64,000 nt of DNA, taken from assembly GCA_903830565.1 (NCBI GenBank), contig CAIKUF010000085.1, positions 1 to 64,000 of the forward strand, written 5' to 3'. Positions 47,450-56,505 of this stretch are shown in pieces. The translations under genes were made by a program, and so were the position numbers. Source of the DNA: an uncultured bacterium. Its GTDB lineage: Bacteria > Pseudomonadota > Gammaproteobacteria > Burkholderiales > Burkholderiaceae_C. The notes beneath the pieces were generated by a model. That model saw only the letters and a program-made list of their open reading frames with translations. It did no database searches and was not told the origin of the DNA. The number at the start of each line of letters is the position of its first letter. Positions within the stretch are counted from its first letter, which is position 1.

Positions 47450-47829
47450 GATCTGGGTTCCTTGACGTTCATGACCGCGTCGTGCTTGCGCACCGGTGCG
47501 AGATTGCACCATTCTCCCTCGAACCCACCCGGGACGACGAGCGCATCTCCGGCCCGGAAGTGTCGTGACGAGCCGGTGGCATCCGTCAACCGCACCTCGC
47601 CTTCAAGGAGCACGCAGAACCCTTCTTCGTGAGGCGCGTAGACGACGCGCCAACGGCCTGGGCCAGCCTGCCATTGGCCCGCGAAGAACTGGCCAGTGCG
47701 GTCGGTGTACAGGTTCCAAGCCAGCGGTGCCGGGTCGCCCTCGAGAAGGCGATTTGAACTCACCGGAGCAGCGTCGCCGGGGTCATGCCGCAGCAGCGGC
47801 ACGGTGGTTGGGCGTGCGTCGGCGGTCAT
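47446..47829 (-). CDS. Stand-alone cupin-domain protein
   Basis: A 127-residue single-domain cupin. Strands run from YTDRTGQFFAGQWQAGPGRW, with VVYAPHEEGFCVLLEGEVRLTD for the first cupin motif and HFRAGDALVVPGGFEGEW for the second. It overlaps puuC by four bases and is 47 bp after the porin gene. In E. coli the puu cluster carries PuuR, an HTH protein with a C-terminal cupin. This gene resembles only the cupin half and has no DNA-binding domain. It could be a sensor, an isomerase-like enzyme or a metal/ligand-binding helper. Its function is not known. Confidence 0.8.
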   Translation of the reverse strand: MTADARPTTVPLLRHDPGDAAPVSSNRLLEGDPAPLAWNLYTDRTGQFFAGQWQAGPGRWRVVYAPHEEGFCVLLEGEVRLTDATGSSRHFRAGDALVVPGGFEGEWCNLAPVRKHDAVMNVKEPRS

Positions 47830-47876
47830 CGCGGCACGCCGGGCGCCAGCGGCACGCCCGGCGGGTCTTGGGTCGA

Positions 47877-49292
47877 TCAGAAGCCCAATACCACCGCCGC
47901 ACCGAGGACGTTGTTGTACTTTCGGTAGCTGCCGCCAGCGTTGTACTGGAACACGTCGAGGTTGGACCAGTCGTAGCGGTACTCGGCCTTGAAGGTCGTG
48001 TACTGGTTGAAGACATAGTTCATGCCGACCGACAGCGCGTACCGGTTCGCGCCCTGGTTGCAGCCATCCGCATAAACGCCCGCCGCTCCGCATCCGAGCG
48101 TCCCGCTGGGGCCTATGCCGTTCTTGTAGTCGCCGCCGTACGCGACGTCGCTGTCGGTGGCGTTCGTTCCAGTCGCTGCGCCGCCGAATCCGAGCATGCC
48201 GCCGCCGTTCTTCGCGTTGTTGATGTAGTCGAAGCGGGCCACACCTTCGAAGCGCGGCGTGAACTTGTATGCGGCCAGCGTCGACAGGCCGTACCACGAT
48301 GAATTCTGGAAACTGCCGTCGGCAGCCGGTGTGATGGCCGCCTTCCGCTGCGTTCCGTAAGACAACTGGCCTTGCAGGGTCCAGTCGCCGCGGATGTAGT
48401 AGCCGTCGACCTCGATCAGGCCGACGTTCGTGTTTCCGGCGTCGGGGTTGACAAGATTGGGCGCCTGGCCGATGACGGCGGCACTGCCGAAGCCGTCGTA
48501 CTCGCCTTTGGAGTAGTCGACGCGCACTGCGAGCACGGAGCCCTTGAATCCCGTGGTGTTCGCGTTCGAGTTCAACTGAGCGAGCATTGCCTTTGTTCCC
48601 CACTTGCCGCTTGTGATATCGAAGCCCGCGCCGATGTAGCCGGTCGGCAGCGTGAAGTCGAACAACATGTTGTGCGTGATCAGTTTGTTTTGTGTCGGTT
48701 GCAGGTATTCATAGCCCGACCAGTCGGGGATCTGTCCAGCGATGAATCGGGTCTGAAGATCGGTCAGGGGTACCGAGACGCTGGCTTCATTGACGATCGA
48801 CGTGCCGTCGATCACGGCGCCCACGCCGCGCTGCGGAGCGAGCGTCAAACGCCATTTAGTGCCGCCTTCCATTTCTTTCTGGAAGTCGATCATCACCATG
48901 CCGAGATAACCATTGTAATAGTTATATCCGTTGGCATAGACGTTGTCGAGAAATTGGAATCCGGACGTGTTCTGCGCCTGGTTGTAGATGTAGGGAACCT
49001 GCATCTGGCCGCTGATCTTGAGACCCATGAAACCGTTCGCTTCGCGCGAGTCCTCCAAGGCCTCGGTCTTGACGGAAACACGATTGAGCTCAGCGGTTTG
49101 CGCTGGCGTCATGCCCCACTGGCCACTATCGCCCTTGGCCTCCATCGCCTTCTGTTTGGCTTCGAGATCGTTGACGCGATCGCGCAGCGCACGGATTTCC
49201 TTCAGCAGTTCTTCGTTCGACTGCGCCAGCCCGAGGGACGGGAAGCCCGCCGCGAGGGCCAGTGCGATTGCGGTCGGTTGCCATAGCTTCAT
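47877..49292 (-). CDS. DUF3138-type outer membrane porin
   Basis: A 471-residue protein with a signal peptide (MKLWQPTAIALALAAGFPSLGLAQ) and a short coiled coil (EELLKEIRALRDRVNDLEAKQ). A long beta-rich region follows with alternating aromatics, ending in ...NVLGAAVVLGF, the C-terminal Phe expected for outer-membrane beta-barrels. The pattern fits the DUF3138 putative porins common in Burkholderiales. It lies 49 bp downstream of potI and 47 bp upstream of the cupin, inside the polyamine cluster, so a role in polyamine entry through the outer membrane is a reasonable inference. The ATG at 49292 is required for the signal peptide. Confidence 0.82.
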   Translation of the reverse strand: MKLWQPTAIALALAAGFPSLGLAQSNEELLKEIRALRDRVNDLEAKQKAMEAKGDSGQWGMTPAQTAELNRVSVKTEALEDSREANGFMGLKISGQMQVPYIYNQAQNTSGFQFLDNVYANGYNYYNGYLGMVMIDFQKEMEGGTKWRLTLAPQRGVGAVIDGTSIVNEASVSVPLTDLQTRFIAGQIPDWSGYEYLQPTQNKLITHNMLFDFTLPTGYIGAGFDITSGKWGTKAMLAQLNSNANTTGFKGSVLAVRVDYSKGEYDGFGSAAVIGQAPNLVNPDAGNTNVGLIEVDGYYIRGDWTLQGQLSYGTQRKAAITPAADGSFQNSSWYGLSTLAAYKFTPRFEGVARFDYINNAKNGGGMLGFGGAATGTNATDSDVAYGGDYKNGIGPSGTLGCGAAGVYADGCNQGANRYALSVGMNYVFNQYTTFKAEYRYDWSNLDVFQYNAGGSYRKYNNVLGAAVVLGF

Positions 49293-49341
49293 CAGGTTTC
49301 TCCTCTTGCTTGGTATGTGAACCGGGAATCGAAAACTCCGC

Positions 49342-50202
49342 CTAGCCGCCTGCGCGGGCGGCGGCGGCGGCATCGCTCGCGCGCCGCCGCTCGGCACGCG
49401 CCAGGGCCAGGCTGGCGGCGACGATGCCGATCGAAACGAAGAGCACGGTCAACGCCGCGATGGCGTTGACGCTCGGGTTCAGGCCGAGCCGCGCGCGCGA
49501 GAAGATCACCAGCGGCATGGTCGTCGAACCCGGGCCGGACAGGAAGGCCGAGAGCACCACGTCGTCGAGCGACAAGGTGAAGGTCAGCAGCCAGGCCGAC
49601 ATCAGCGACTGCGCGATCATCGGCAGCGTGACGAGGGTGAAGACCTGCCACGGCCGGGCGCCGAGATCCATCGCCGCCTCTTCGAGCTGCGGGTTGAGGT
49701 CGAGCAGCCTGGCCTGGATGACAACGGTGGCGTAGGACATGCCGAGCAGCAAATGGCCGAGCCAGATCGTCATCATCCCGCGCTCGGGAACGCCGATCGC
49801 GCGCTGCACCGAGACCAGCATCAGCAGCAGCGACAGCCCGATGATGACCTCGGGCATCACCAGCGGCGCGTTGATCATGCCGGAGAACAATGCACGGCCC
49901 TTGAATCGACGGTACTTGACGAGGGCGAACGCGGCCAGCGTTCCGAGCACGATGGACGAGCAGGCGGTGAAGAACGCAATGCGCAGCGAGAGCCACAGGC
50001 CGCCGACCATCTCGTTGTCGTTGACGAGACCCGCGTACCACTTGAAGCTGAAGTTGCTCCACTTGTTGGGCACTGGCGAGTCGTTGAACGAGAACACCAC
50101 CAGCGCGACGATGGGCAGGAACAGGAACACATAGCCGGCGCCCAGCCAGACGCGCGCGAACTGGCGGTTGAAGTCGGCGTCGAAGTAGCTTCGCCGGGTC
50201 AT
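49342..50202 (-). CDS. potI: Polyamine ABC transporter permease PotI/PotC
   Basis: A 286-residue membrane protein with six helices. The permease-ATPase contact loop is EEAAMDLGARPWQVFTLVTLP, with LPIVALVVFSFNDSPVPNKW near the start as in PotI. It pairs with PotH to form the channel. Its ATG overlaps the potH stop by four bases. The Ala-rich C-terminal tail after about residue 270 is ordinary low complexity. Confidence 0.9.
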   Translation of the reverse strand: MTRRSYFDADFNRQFARVWLGAGYVFLFLPIVALVVFSFNDSPVPNKWSNFSFKWYAGLVNDNEMVGGLWLSLRIAFFTACSSIVLGTLAAFALVKYRRFKGRALFSGMINAPLVMPEVIIGLSLLLMLVSVQRAIGVPERGMMTIWLGHLLLGMSYATVVIQARLLDLNPQLEEAAMDLGARPWQVFTLVTLPMIAQSLMSAWLLTFTLSLDDVVLSAFLSGPGSTTMPLVIFSRARLGLNPSVNAIAALTVLFVSIGIVAASLALARAERRRASDAAAAARAGG

Positions 50203-51203
50203 GGCGTGGCTTCCTGCGCGCGGGCCTGGTAGTGGTTGAACACCGCCAGCGGAACGATGATCAGCAGAATCATCACCACGGCGACGGTCGACGCCATCGG
50301 CCAGTCGTTGTTGCTGAAGAATTCGTCCCACAGCACGCGGCCGATCATCAGCGTCTGCGGGCCGCCGAGGAGTTCGGGAATCACGAACTCGCCGACGCAG
50401 GGGATGAAGACGAGCATCGAGCCGGCGATGATCCCGGCGCGCGACATCGGCACCGTGACCTTCCAGAAGGCGAGCGCCGGCGTCGCGCCGAGGTCCGCCG
50501 CGGCTTCGAGCAGTCGCAGATCCATCTTCGCCAGGTTGCCGTACAGTGGCAGGATCATGAACGGCAGATACGTGTAGGTCATTCCGAGCACGAGCGAGAA
50601 CGGCGAATTCATGTACTTGCCCAGCGCCGGGATCACCCCGGCCGCCAGCAGCAGGTTGTCGATGCCGAAGGTGCTCAGCAGCCCGGCCACCCAGCCGCCT
50701 TCGCTGAGCAGGCCCTTCCAGGCGTAGACGCGCAGCAGGAAGGAGGTCCAGAAGGGCAGCATCACGAGCATCAGCAGTGTGGGCTGCAGCGTGGCCTTGG
50801 CGCGCGCCATGAAGTAGGCGAACGGGTAGCCGATGCCAAGGCACAGCAGCGTCGTGATCCCTGCGTACTTGATGCTGGAGAGGTAGGTCTTGAAGTACAG
50901 GTCGTCCTGCGTGATGAAGACGTAGTTGCTGAACTTGAGCGTGAACTGCACGAGGCCATCGCCGAAGGTCAGCACGTCCTTGAAGCGCACGCCCTCGACC
51001 TCGGACACGCTGATCTTCAGCACGATCAGGAACGGCAGCATGAAGAACACCAGCAGCCAGACGTAAGGGATGCCGATCACCGCAGTGCGGCCACGCAGCC
51101 TGCGAGCGTACGCGAGGGCGCGAGCTAGCCACGCGCCGACGCCCGATTTGGCGCCAGCGCCGCCGGGAACTTGCGCCGCAGACAGGCCCTTCGCGGTGCT
51201 CAT
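50199..51203 (-). CDS. potH: Polyamine ABC transporter permease PotH/PotB
   Basis: 334 residues: an N-terminal cytoplasmic stretch of about 40 residues, then six membrane helices starting at VIGIPYVWLLVFFMLPFLIVL. The FKDVLTFGDG loop and ATPase contact LEAAADLGATPALAFWKVTVP fit PotH. ATG at 51203 overlaps the potG stop (ATGA), and the end overlaps potI. It forms the inner-membrane channel of a putrescine/spermidine importer. Confidence 0.9.
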   Translation of the reverse strand: MSTAKGLSAAQVPGGAGAKSGVGAWLARALAYARRLRGRTAVIGIPYVWLLVFFMLPFLIVLKISVSEVEGVRFKDVLTFGDGLVQFTLKFSNYVFITQDDLYFKTYLSSIKYAGITTLLCLGIGYPFAYFMARAKATLQPTLLMLVMLPFWTSFLLRVYAWKGLLSEGGWVAGLLSTFGIDNLLLAAGVIPALGKYMNSPFSLVLGMTYTYLPFMILPLYGNLAKMDLRLLEAAADLGATPALAFWKVTVPMSRAGIIAGSMLVFIPCVGEFVIPELLGGPQTLMIGRVLWDEFFSNNDWPMASTVAVVMILLIIVPLAVFNHYQARAQEATP

Positions 51204-52348
51204 TGCGTCATCACGACCTGCGATTGGCGCGACCAATGGGCCCAGGCCTGATCGCCCCAGGTCAGGTCGTCGTCGCGGTAGCGCTGGGTGTTGTTCTGAC
51301 TCACCTTGAGCACGCGGCCGCCTTCGAGTTCGAGGTGGTAGACGGTGAAGCTTCCGAAGTACGCAAGGTTCTTCACGGTGCCCCGGGCGCGGTTGAGCTC
51401 GGCGCCGTCGATGCCCGGGTCGGCCTCGCGTGCGGGCGCGTGGCGCGAGAGGTGGATCTTCTCCGGCCGCACGGCAACGGAGACCTTCATGCCCACCGTT
51501 CCGGTGATGCCGTGGCCGACGAAGTGGCGCACATCGCCGCAATCGATGATGCAGTGGTCCGCCTCATCCGTAACCAGTGTGCCGTCCATCAGGTTCACGT
51601 TGCCGATGAAGTCGGCGACGAAGCGCGTCGCCGGCGTCTCATAGACCTCGCTCGGGGCGCCGATCTGCAGCACCTTGCCTTCGCTCATCACGGCGATGCG
51701 CGAAGCCATCGTCATCGCCTCTTCCTGGTCGTGCGTCACCATCACGCAGGTCACGCCGACGTCCTCGATGATGTTGACGAGTTCGATCTGCGTCTCTTCG
51801 CGCAGCTTCTTGTCGAGCGCACCGAGCGGCTCATCGAGCAGCAGCATCTGCGGCCGCTTGGCCAGGCTGCGCGCGAGCGCGACGCGCTGCTGCTGGCCGC
51901 CGGAGAGTTGATGCGGCTTGCGCTTGCCGAACTTGGACAACTGCACGAGCCTCAGCATGGACTCGACGCGCTCGGCGATCCGGTCCTTGGGCATGCCGTC
52001 GCGGCGCAGGCCGAAGGCGACGTTGTCCCACACCGTGAGGTGCGGGAACAGCGCGTACGACTGGAACATCATGTTGAACGGCCGCTCGTAGGGCGCCAGA
52101 CCCTGCAGGTCTTTGCCCTGGAGCAGGATGCGGCCGGAGGTCGGCGTCTCGAAGCCGGCGAGCATGCGCAGCAAGGTCGTCTTACCGCAGCCCGACGAGC
52201 CGAGCAGGGCGAAGATCTCGCCCTGGGCGATGTCTATGCTGACGTGGTTGACGGCGATCGCGCCACCGCCGAAGTCCTTGACCACATCCACGATCTGCAG
52301 GAACGCCGGCTCCGTGCCGGCCGCGGCGCTGGTTGCCTCGCTGCTCAT
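51200..52348 (-). CDS. potG: Polyamine ABC transporter ATP-binding protein PotG/PotA
   Basis: 382 residues. Walker A is GSSGCGKT (50-57), the signature is LSGGQQQRVALARSL (148-162), and Walker B is LLLDEPLGALD. A C-terminal TOBE regulatory domain spans about 280-370. Length and the FQSYALFPHLTVWDNVAFGL Q-loop region are typical of the PotA/PotG group. It powers import through PotH and PotI. It starts 22 bp after the potF stop. Confidence 0.93.
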   Translation of the reverse strand: MSSEATSAAAGTEPAFLQIVDVVKDFGGGAIAVNHVSIDIAQGEIFALLGSSGCGKTTLLRMLAGFETPTSGRILLQGKDLQGLAPYERPFNMMFQSYALFPHLTVWDNVAFGLRRDGMPKDRIAERVESMLRLVQLSKFGKRKPHQLSGGQQQRVALARSLAKRPQMLLLDEPLGALDKKLREETQIELVNIIEDVGVTCVMVTHDQEEAMTMASRIAVMSEGKVLQIGAPSEVYETPATRFVADFIGNVNLMDGTLVTDEADHCIIDCGDVRHFVGHGITGTVGMKVSVAVRPEKIHLSRHAPAREADPGIDGAELNRARGTVKNLAYFGSFTVYHLELEGGRVLKVSQNNTQRYRDDDLTWGDQAWAHWSRQSQVVMTQ

Positions 52349-52370
52349 GCCGCGGCCTCCGAGAGGTGAA

Positions 52371-53507
52371 TCACAGGCCGGTCTTGAAGCTCGTGTACAG
52401 GCGCGTCATCGTGCGCCGGATGTCGTTGCTCAGCGCGTCGGGCAACTGCAAGCGCTTGAGCTCTGCGTCGGGCAGGAAGACCGTCGGGTTGCTCGCCACT
52501 TCGGGCTGCACGAACTTGCGCGATTCCTTGTTCGGGTTGGCATAGAAGACCTTGTTGGTCAGCGATGCGTGAACTTCGGGCTTCATGATGAAGTTGATGA
52601 ACTTGTGCGCATTGCCGGGGTGCGGTGCATCGGTGGGGATGACCATCACGTCGAAGAAGGCGATGCCGCCGGTCTTCGGGATCAAGGCTTCGATCTTCTG
52701 CCCGGTCTTGCCGTCGATGGCGCGCTGCTTGGCGATGTTGATGTCGCCCGACCAGCCGAGGGCGACGCAGATCGAGCCGCTGGCCAGGTCGTTGATGTAG
52801 CCCGACGAGCTGAACAGCGTGACGTAGGGGCGGATGCTCTTGAGCAGCGGCGCGACACCGGTGTAGTCCGCCGGGTTCTTGCTGTACGGCGGCTTGCCCA
52901 GGTAGTGCAGCGCGGCCGGGATGATCTCGGTCGACGAGTCGAGGAAGCTCACGCCGCAGCTCTTGAGCTTGGAGATGTACTCGGGCTTGAAGACGAGGTC
53001 CCAGGCGTTGTCGGGCATCGGCATGCCGCCCAGCGCCGCCTTGACCTTGTCGACGTTGATACCCACCGTCGTGAAGCCCCACAGCCAGTTGACCATGTAC
53101 TGGTTGCCCGGGTCGAGCGCGGCCATGGTCTGCTGGATCGCCGGGTCGAGGTTTTTCAGGTTCGGCAACTGCGCCTTGTCGAGTTTGCGCAACAGGCCGC
53201 CGTCGGCCTGGATCTTGGCCCAATACGACGACGGCACGACGACGTCGTAGCCGGTCTTTCCGGCGACCAGCTTGGCGTGCAGGATTTCGTTGTTGTCGAA
53301 GTTGTCGTAACGGACCTTGATGCCGGTTTCCTTCTCGAAGTTCTTCAGCGTGTCGTCGGCGATGTAGTCCGACCAGTTGTACACGTTGACGATCTTCTCT
53401 TCCTCCTGCGCAACCGCCGGTCCGGCCCAGACCGCGAGGCCCGCCGCCGCGGCCGCAGCCATCGAGGTGAGCGCGCCGAACATCCATTTCGCCAACTTGT
53501 CGTTCAT
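52371..53507 (-). CDS. potF: Putrescine/polyamine-binding periplasmic protein PotF
   Basis: A 378-residue protein with a signal peptide cleaved after about residue 33 (AVAQ). The mature N-terminus VNVYNWSDYIADDTLKNFEKE is the PotD/PotF hallmark, and the pocket region DVVVPSSYWAKIQ, then LPNLKNLDP, is conserved. The length fits PotF (about 370) better than PotD (about 348). It delivers putrescine-type polyamines to PotGHI. It is the first gene of the pot group, 136 bp after spuC, with a hairpin in the gap. Confidence 0.92.
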   Translation of the reverse strand: MNDKLAKWMFGALTSMAAAAAAGLAVWAGPAVAQEEEKIVNVYNWSDYIADDTLKNFEKETGIKVRYDNFDNNEILHAKLVAGKTGYDVVVPSSYWAKIQADGGLLRKLDKAQLPNLKNLDPAIQQTMAALDPGNQYMVNWLWGFTTVGINVDKVKAALGGMPMPDNAWDLVFKPEYISKLKSCGVSFLDSSTEIIPAALHYLGKPPYSKNPADYTGVAPLLKSIRPYVTLFSSSGYINDLASGSICVALGWSGDINIAKQRAIDGKTGQKIEALIPKTGGIAFFDVMVIPTDAPHPGNAHKFINFIMKPEVHASLTNKVFYANPNKESRKFVQPEVASNPTVFLPDAELKRLQLPDALSNDIRRTMTRLYTSFKTGL

Positions 53508-53574
53508 GCCAGGGTCTCCAAGAAAGGAAAGTAGGTGTCGAAAAGAGCGTAAGAAAGTCAGAAGAGTCTAGCCA

Positions 53575-53591
53575 CTCGGCTTGAAGCCGAG
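53575..53591. other. Hairpin between spuC and potF
   Basis: CTCGGCT-tga-AGCCGAG lies in the 136-bp gap between the spuC stop and potF ATG, flanked by TAG and CTA that could extend the stem. Possible REP-like element or mRNA processing site, no U-tract on either side. Confidence 0.45.
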
Positions 53592-53643
53592 CCTACGTGC
53601 AAACCCCGTGCCAGGCTGGCTCGCGGGCCGTGACCGAAGTGCC

Positions 53644-55023
53644 TCACAGCCAGCCGCGCCCGCACGCGTCGACCAGCGTGAGGTCCAGGCACTTGCGTAT
53701 CAGCCCGGCCATCTCGTCGATCTGCGCCCGCGTCATCACCAGCGGCGGTGCGATGATCATGCGATCCCCCACCGCGCGCATGATCAGCCCGTTGCCGAAG
53801 CAGTGGCCGCGGCAGAGCATGCCGACCTCAAGGCTGGGATCGAAGGTCTGGCCCGTCGCCTTGTCGCGCACGATCTGCAGCGCGCCCATCAGGCCGACGC
53901 TCTGCGCTTCGCCGATCAATGGGTGCTCGGCGAGCGCGCTGAAGTGCTCTGCGAGGTAAGGCCCGAGATCGTTGCGAACGCCTTCGACCAAGTGATCGCG
54001 CTGGATCAGGCGGATATTCGCCAGCGCGACCGCGCAGGCCACCGGGTGCCCGCTGTAGGTGTAGCCGTGATTGAACTCGCCGCCCTGGCCGATAAGGACG
54101 TCGGCAATGCGGTCGCCGACCATCACGCCGCCGAGCGGGATGTAGCCCGACGTCACGCCCTTGGCGAAGGTCATCAGGTCGGGCCGAAAGCCGAAGGTCT
54201 CGCAGCCGAACCATTGGCCCGTGCGGCCGAAGCCGCAGATGACTTCGTCGGAGACGAGCAGGATGCCGTACTTGTCGCAGATGCGTTGGATCTCAGGCCA
54301 GTAGGTCGACGGCGGAACGATGACGCCGCCTGCGCCCTGCACCGGTTCGCCGATGAAGGCGGCCACCTTGTCGGCACCGAGCTCGACGATCTTCTCTTCC
54401 AGCCATCCGGCGGCCTTGAGGCCGAAGGCCTCGCGCGTCATGCCTTTTCCGTGTTCGAACCAGAACGGCTGCTCGATGTGGACGATGCCCGGAATCGGCA
54501 GCCCGCCCTGTGCATGCATGCCGCTCATGCCGCCCAGCGACGCGCCGGCCATCGTCGAGCCGTGGTAGGCGTTGTTGCGGCTGATCAGGATCGTGCGTTC
54601 GGGCTGGCCGAGCAGGTCCCAGTAGCGGCGCACCATGCGCACGACGGTGTCGTTGCCCTCCGATCCCGAGCCGGAGAAGAAGACGTGCTTGAACTGCGGC
54701 GGCGACACTTCGGTCAGCAGCTCGGCGAGCTCGATCGCCGGCGGTGTCGCGGTCTGGAAGAACGAGTTGTAGAACGGCAGTTCCTTGAGCTGGTGCGTCG
54801 CCGCGGCTATCAGTTCCTGCCGCCCGTAGCCGACGTTCACGCACCACAGGCCCGACATCGCGTCGAGCAGCTTGGCGCCGTCGCTGTCCCACAGGTAGAT
54901 GTTGTCGCCGCGCGCGATCACGCGCGAGCCTTTTTGCGCGAGCGACTTGAAGTCGGTGAACGGGTGCAGGTAGTGCGCCGCGTCGGCGGCCTGCCATTCC
55001 TCGGTCGTACGGGTTTGGGTCAT
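53644..55023 (-). CDS. spuC: Putrescine-pyruvate aminotransferase, SpuC type
   Basis: A 459-residue class-III aminotransferase. It has GLWCVNVGYGRQE, SGSGSEGNDTVVRM for phosphate binding, Asp259 in VSDEVICGFGRTG and Lys288 in TFAKGVTSGY. It begins ADAAHYLHPFTDF, the usual start of putrescine/diamine-pyruvate transaminases. It converts putrescine and pyruvate to 4-aminobutyraldehyde and alanine, bypassing glutamylation. The start at 55023 is the first ATG and lies 41 bp after the puuA stop. Confidence 0.87.
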   Translation of the reverse strand: MTQTRTTEEWQAADAAHYLHPFTDFKSLAQKGSRVIARGDNIYLWDSDGAKLLDAMSGLWCVNVGYGRQELIAAATHQLKELPFYNSFFQTATPPAIELAELLTEVSPPQFKHVFFSGSGSEGNDTVVRMVRRYWDLLGQPERTILISRNNAYHGSTMAGASLGGMSGMHAQGGLPIPGIVHIEQPFWFEHGKGMTREAFGLKAAGWLEEKIVELGADKVAAFIGEPVQGAGGVIVPPSTYWPEIQRICDKYGILLVSDEVICGFGRTGQWFGCETFGFRPDLMTFAKGVTSGYIPLGGVMVGDRIADVLIGQGGEFNHGYTYSGHPVACAVALANIRLIQRDHLVEGVRNDLGPYLAEHFSALAEHPLIGEAQSVGLMGALQIVRDKATGQTFDPSLEVGMLCRGHCFGNGLIMRAVGDRMIIAPPLVMTRAQIDEMAGLIRKCLDLTLVDACGRGWL

Positions 55024-55064
55024 GGTGTCTCCGGTTCGATGACGGATAGCGGCGAGGGCTGCTC

Positions 55065-56429
55065 TCAGACGTGAAGCAGTAGGTGCTCGCGCTCCCACGG
55101 CGAGATGACCTTCATGAACTCGGCGTACTCGATCTCCTTGACCTCGGTGTAGACGGTGACGAAGGCCTCGCCGAGCACCGCCGCCAGTTCCTTGTTCGCG
55201 CGCAACAGGTCGACCGCTTCGCCGAGGCTGCGCGGAAGCGAGAAGTCGCCGAGGTAGGCGTCGCCCTTGCATTCGGGCGAGGGCTCGATGCGATTCTTGA
55301 TGCCGAGGTAGCCGCAGGCGAGCGTCGCCGCGAACGCGGCATAGGGGTTCGCGTCGGCGCCGATGACTCGGTTCTCGATGCGCCGCGCGGCCGGCGTGGC
55401 CACCGGGGAGCGGATGCCCACGGTGCGGTTGTCGGTGCCCCACTGGATGTTGATCGGCGCGGCGTTGGAACGCACCAGCCGGCGGTACGAGTTCACGTAC
55501 GGTGCAAACAGCGCCATCGCCGCCGGCACGAACTTCTGCAAGCCGCCGATGTACCAGTAGAACTCCTGGCTCGGCGTGCCGTCCTCGTTGCTGAAGATGT
55601 TCTTGCCGGTGGCCTTGTTGACCACGCTCTGGTGGATGTGCATCGCGCTGCCCGGCTCGCCGGCAATCGGCTTGGCCATGAAGGTGGCAAACATGTCGTG
55701 CCGCATCGCCGCCTCGCGCAGCGTGCGCTTGAAGAAGAACACCTCGTCCGCGAGCCCGAGCGGGTGGGCATGGAAGAAGTTGATCTCCATCTGCCCGGCG
55801 CCGACCTCGTGGATCAAGGTGTCGACGTTGAGCTCCATCTTCTCGCAGTAGTCGTAGACGTCTTCGAACAGGGGGTCGAATTCGTTCACGGCGTCGATCG
55901 AATAGGCCTGGCGCGAGGTCTCTGCCCGCCCGCTGCGCCCGATCGGCGGCTTGAGCGGAATGTCCGGGTCGGCGTTGCGCGCGACGAGATAGAACTCGAG
56001 CTCGGGCGCGACGACGGGCGCCCAGCCCTCGGCGTCGAAGAGGTCGCACACACGGCGCAACACCGAGCGCGGCGCGAACGGGATCAAGGTGCCGTTCTTG
56101 TCGAAGCAGTCGTGAATGACCTGCGCCGTCGGGTCGGTGGCCCAGGGAACGATGCGCACCGTGCTCGGGTCGGGACGCAGGTGCATGTCGTGATCGTTCG
56201 GGCTGATGACGTCGTAGTACGGCCCCTCCTCGGGGAACTCGCCCGTCACGCCCATCGCCACCACGGCCTCGGGCAGCCGCATGCCGCGATCTTCGGTGAA
56301 CTTTTCGCGCGGCAGGATCTTGCCGCGCGCAACGCCGGTGAGGTCGGGCACCAGGCATTCGATCTCGGTGACGCGCCGCTGGTCGAACCACTGTTCGAGG
56401 TCGCTGAAAGTGAAATTGCTCTTGTCCAC
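55065..56429 (-). CDS. puuA: Gamma-glutamylputrescine synthetase PuuA
   Basis: A 454-residue glutamine-synthetase-like ligase. It starts at GTG 56429 (VDKSNFTFSDLEQWF), with AGGA 8 bases upstream. The next upstream in-frame ATG would add a low-complexity stretch. GS motifs are VAPELEFYLV, VGAGQMEINFFH, the ATP-binding MAKPIAGEPGSAMHIHQSV, and NSYRRLVRSNAAPINIQWG followed by NRTVGIR. It joins glutamate to putrescine, the first step of the glutamylated route. It is flanked by puuD (77 bp) and spuC. Confidence 0.9.
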   Translation of the reverse strand: MDKSNFTFSDLEQWFDQRRVTEIECLVPDLTGVARGKILPREKFTEDRGMRLPEAVVAMGVTGEFPEEGPYYDVISPNDHDMHLRPDPSTVRIVPWATDPTAQVIHDCFDKNGTLIPFAPRSVLRRVCDLFDAEGWAPVVAPELEFYLVARNADPDIPLKPPIGRSGRAETSRQAYSIDAVNEFDPLFEDVYDYCEKMELNVDTLIHEVGAGQMEINFFHAHPLGLADEVFFFKRTLREAAMRHDMFATFMAKPIAGEPGSAMHIHQSVVNKATGKNIFSNEDGTPSQEFYWYIGGLQKFVPAAMALFAPYVNSYRRLVRSNAAPINIQWGTDNRTVGIRSPVATPAARRIENRVIGADANPYAAFAATLACGYLGIKNRIEPSPECKGDAYLGDFSLPRSLGEAVDLLRANKELAAVLGEAFVTVYTEVKEIEYAEFMKVISPWEREHLLLHV

Positions 56430-56505
56430 GGTGGGGGTCCTGTTGTGTCTTCGGGCGCGGATGCCGCGCCGGGCGCTGGCAGCCTGGGGGGAAGGGTGCA
56501 GCCCG

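Noticed and set aside
45170-47632. Open forward frame of 820 codons
   Set aside because: It is antisense to gabT and puuC, which have complete active sites. The composition is that of a GC-rich shadow.
53644-56391. A fusion of PuuA and SpuC in one open frame
   Set aside because: The upstream part of the frame is a shadow of puuA in another frame. SpuC has its own ATG at 55023 with the usual N-terminus.
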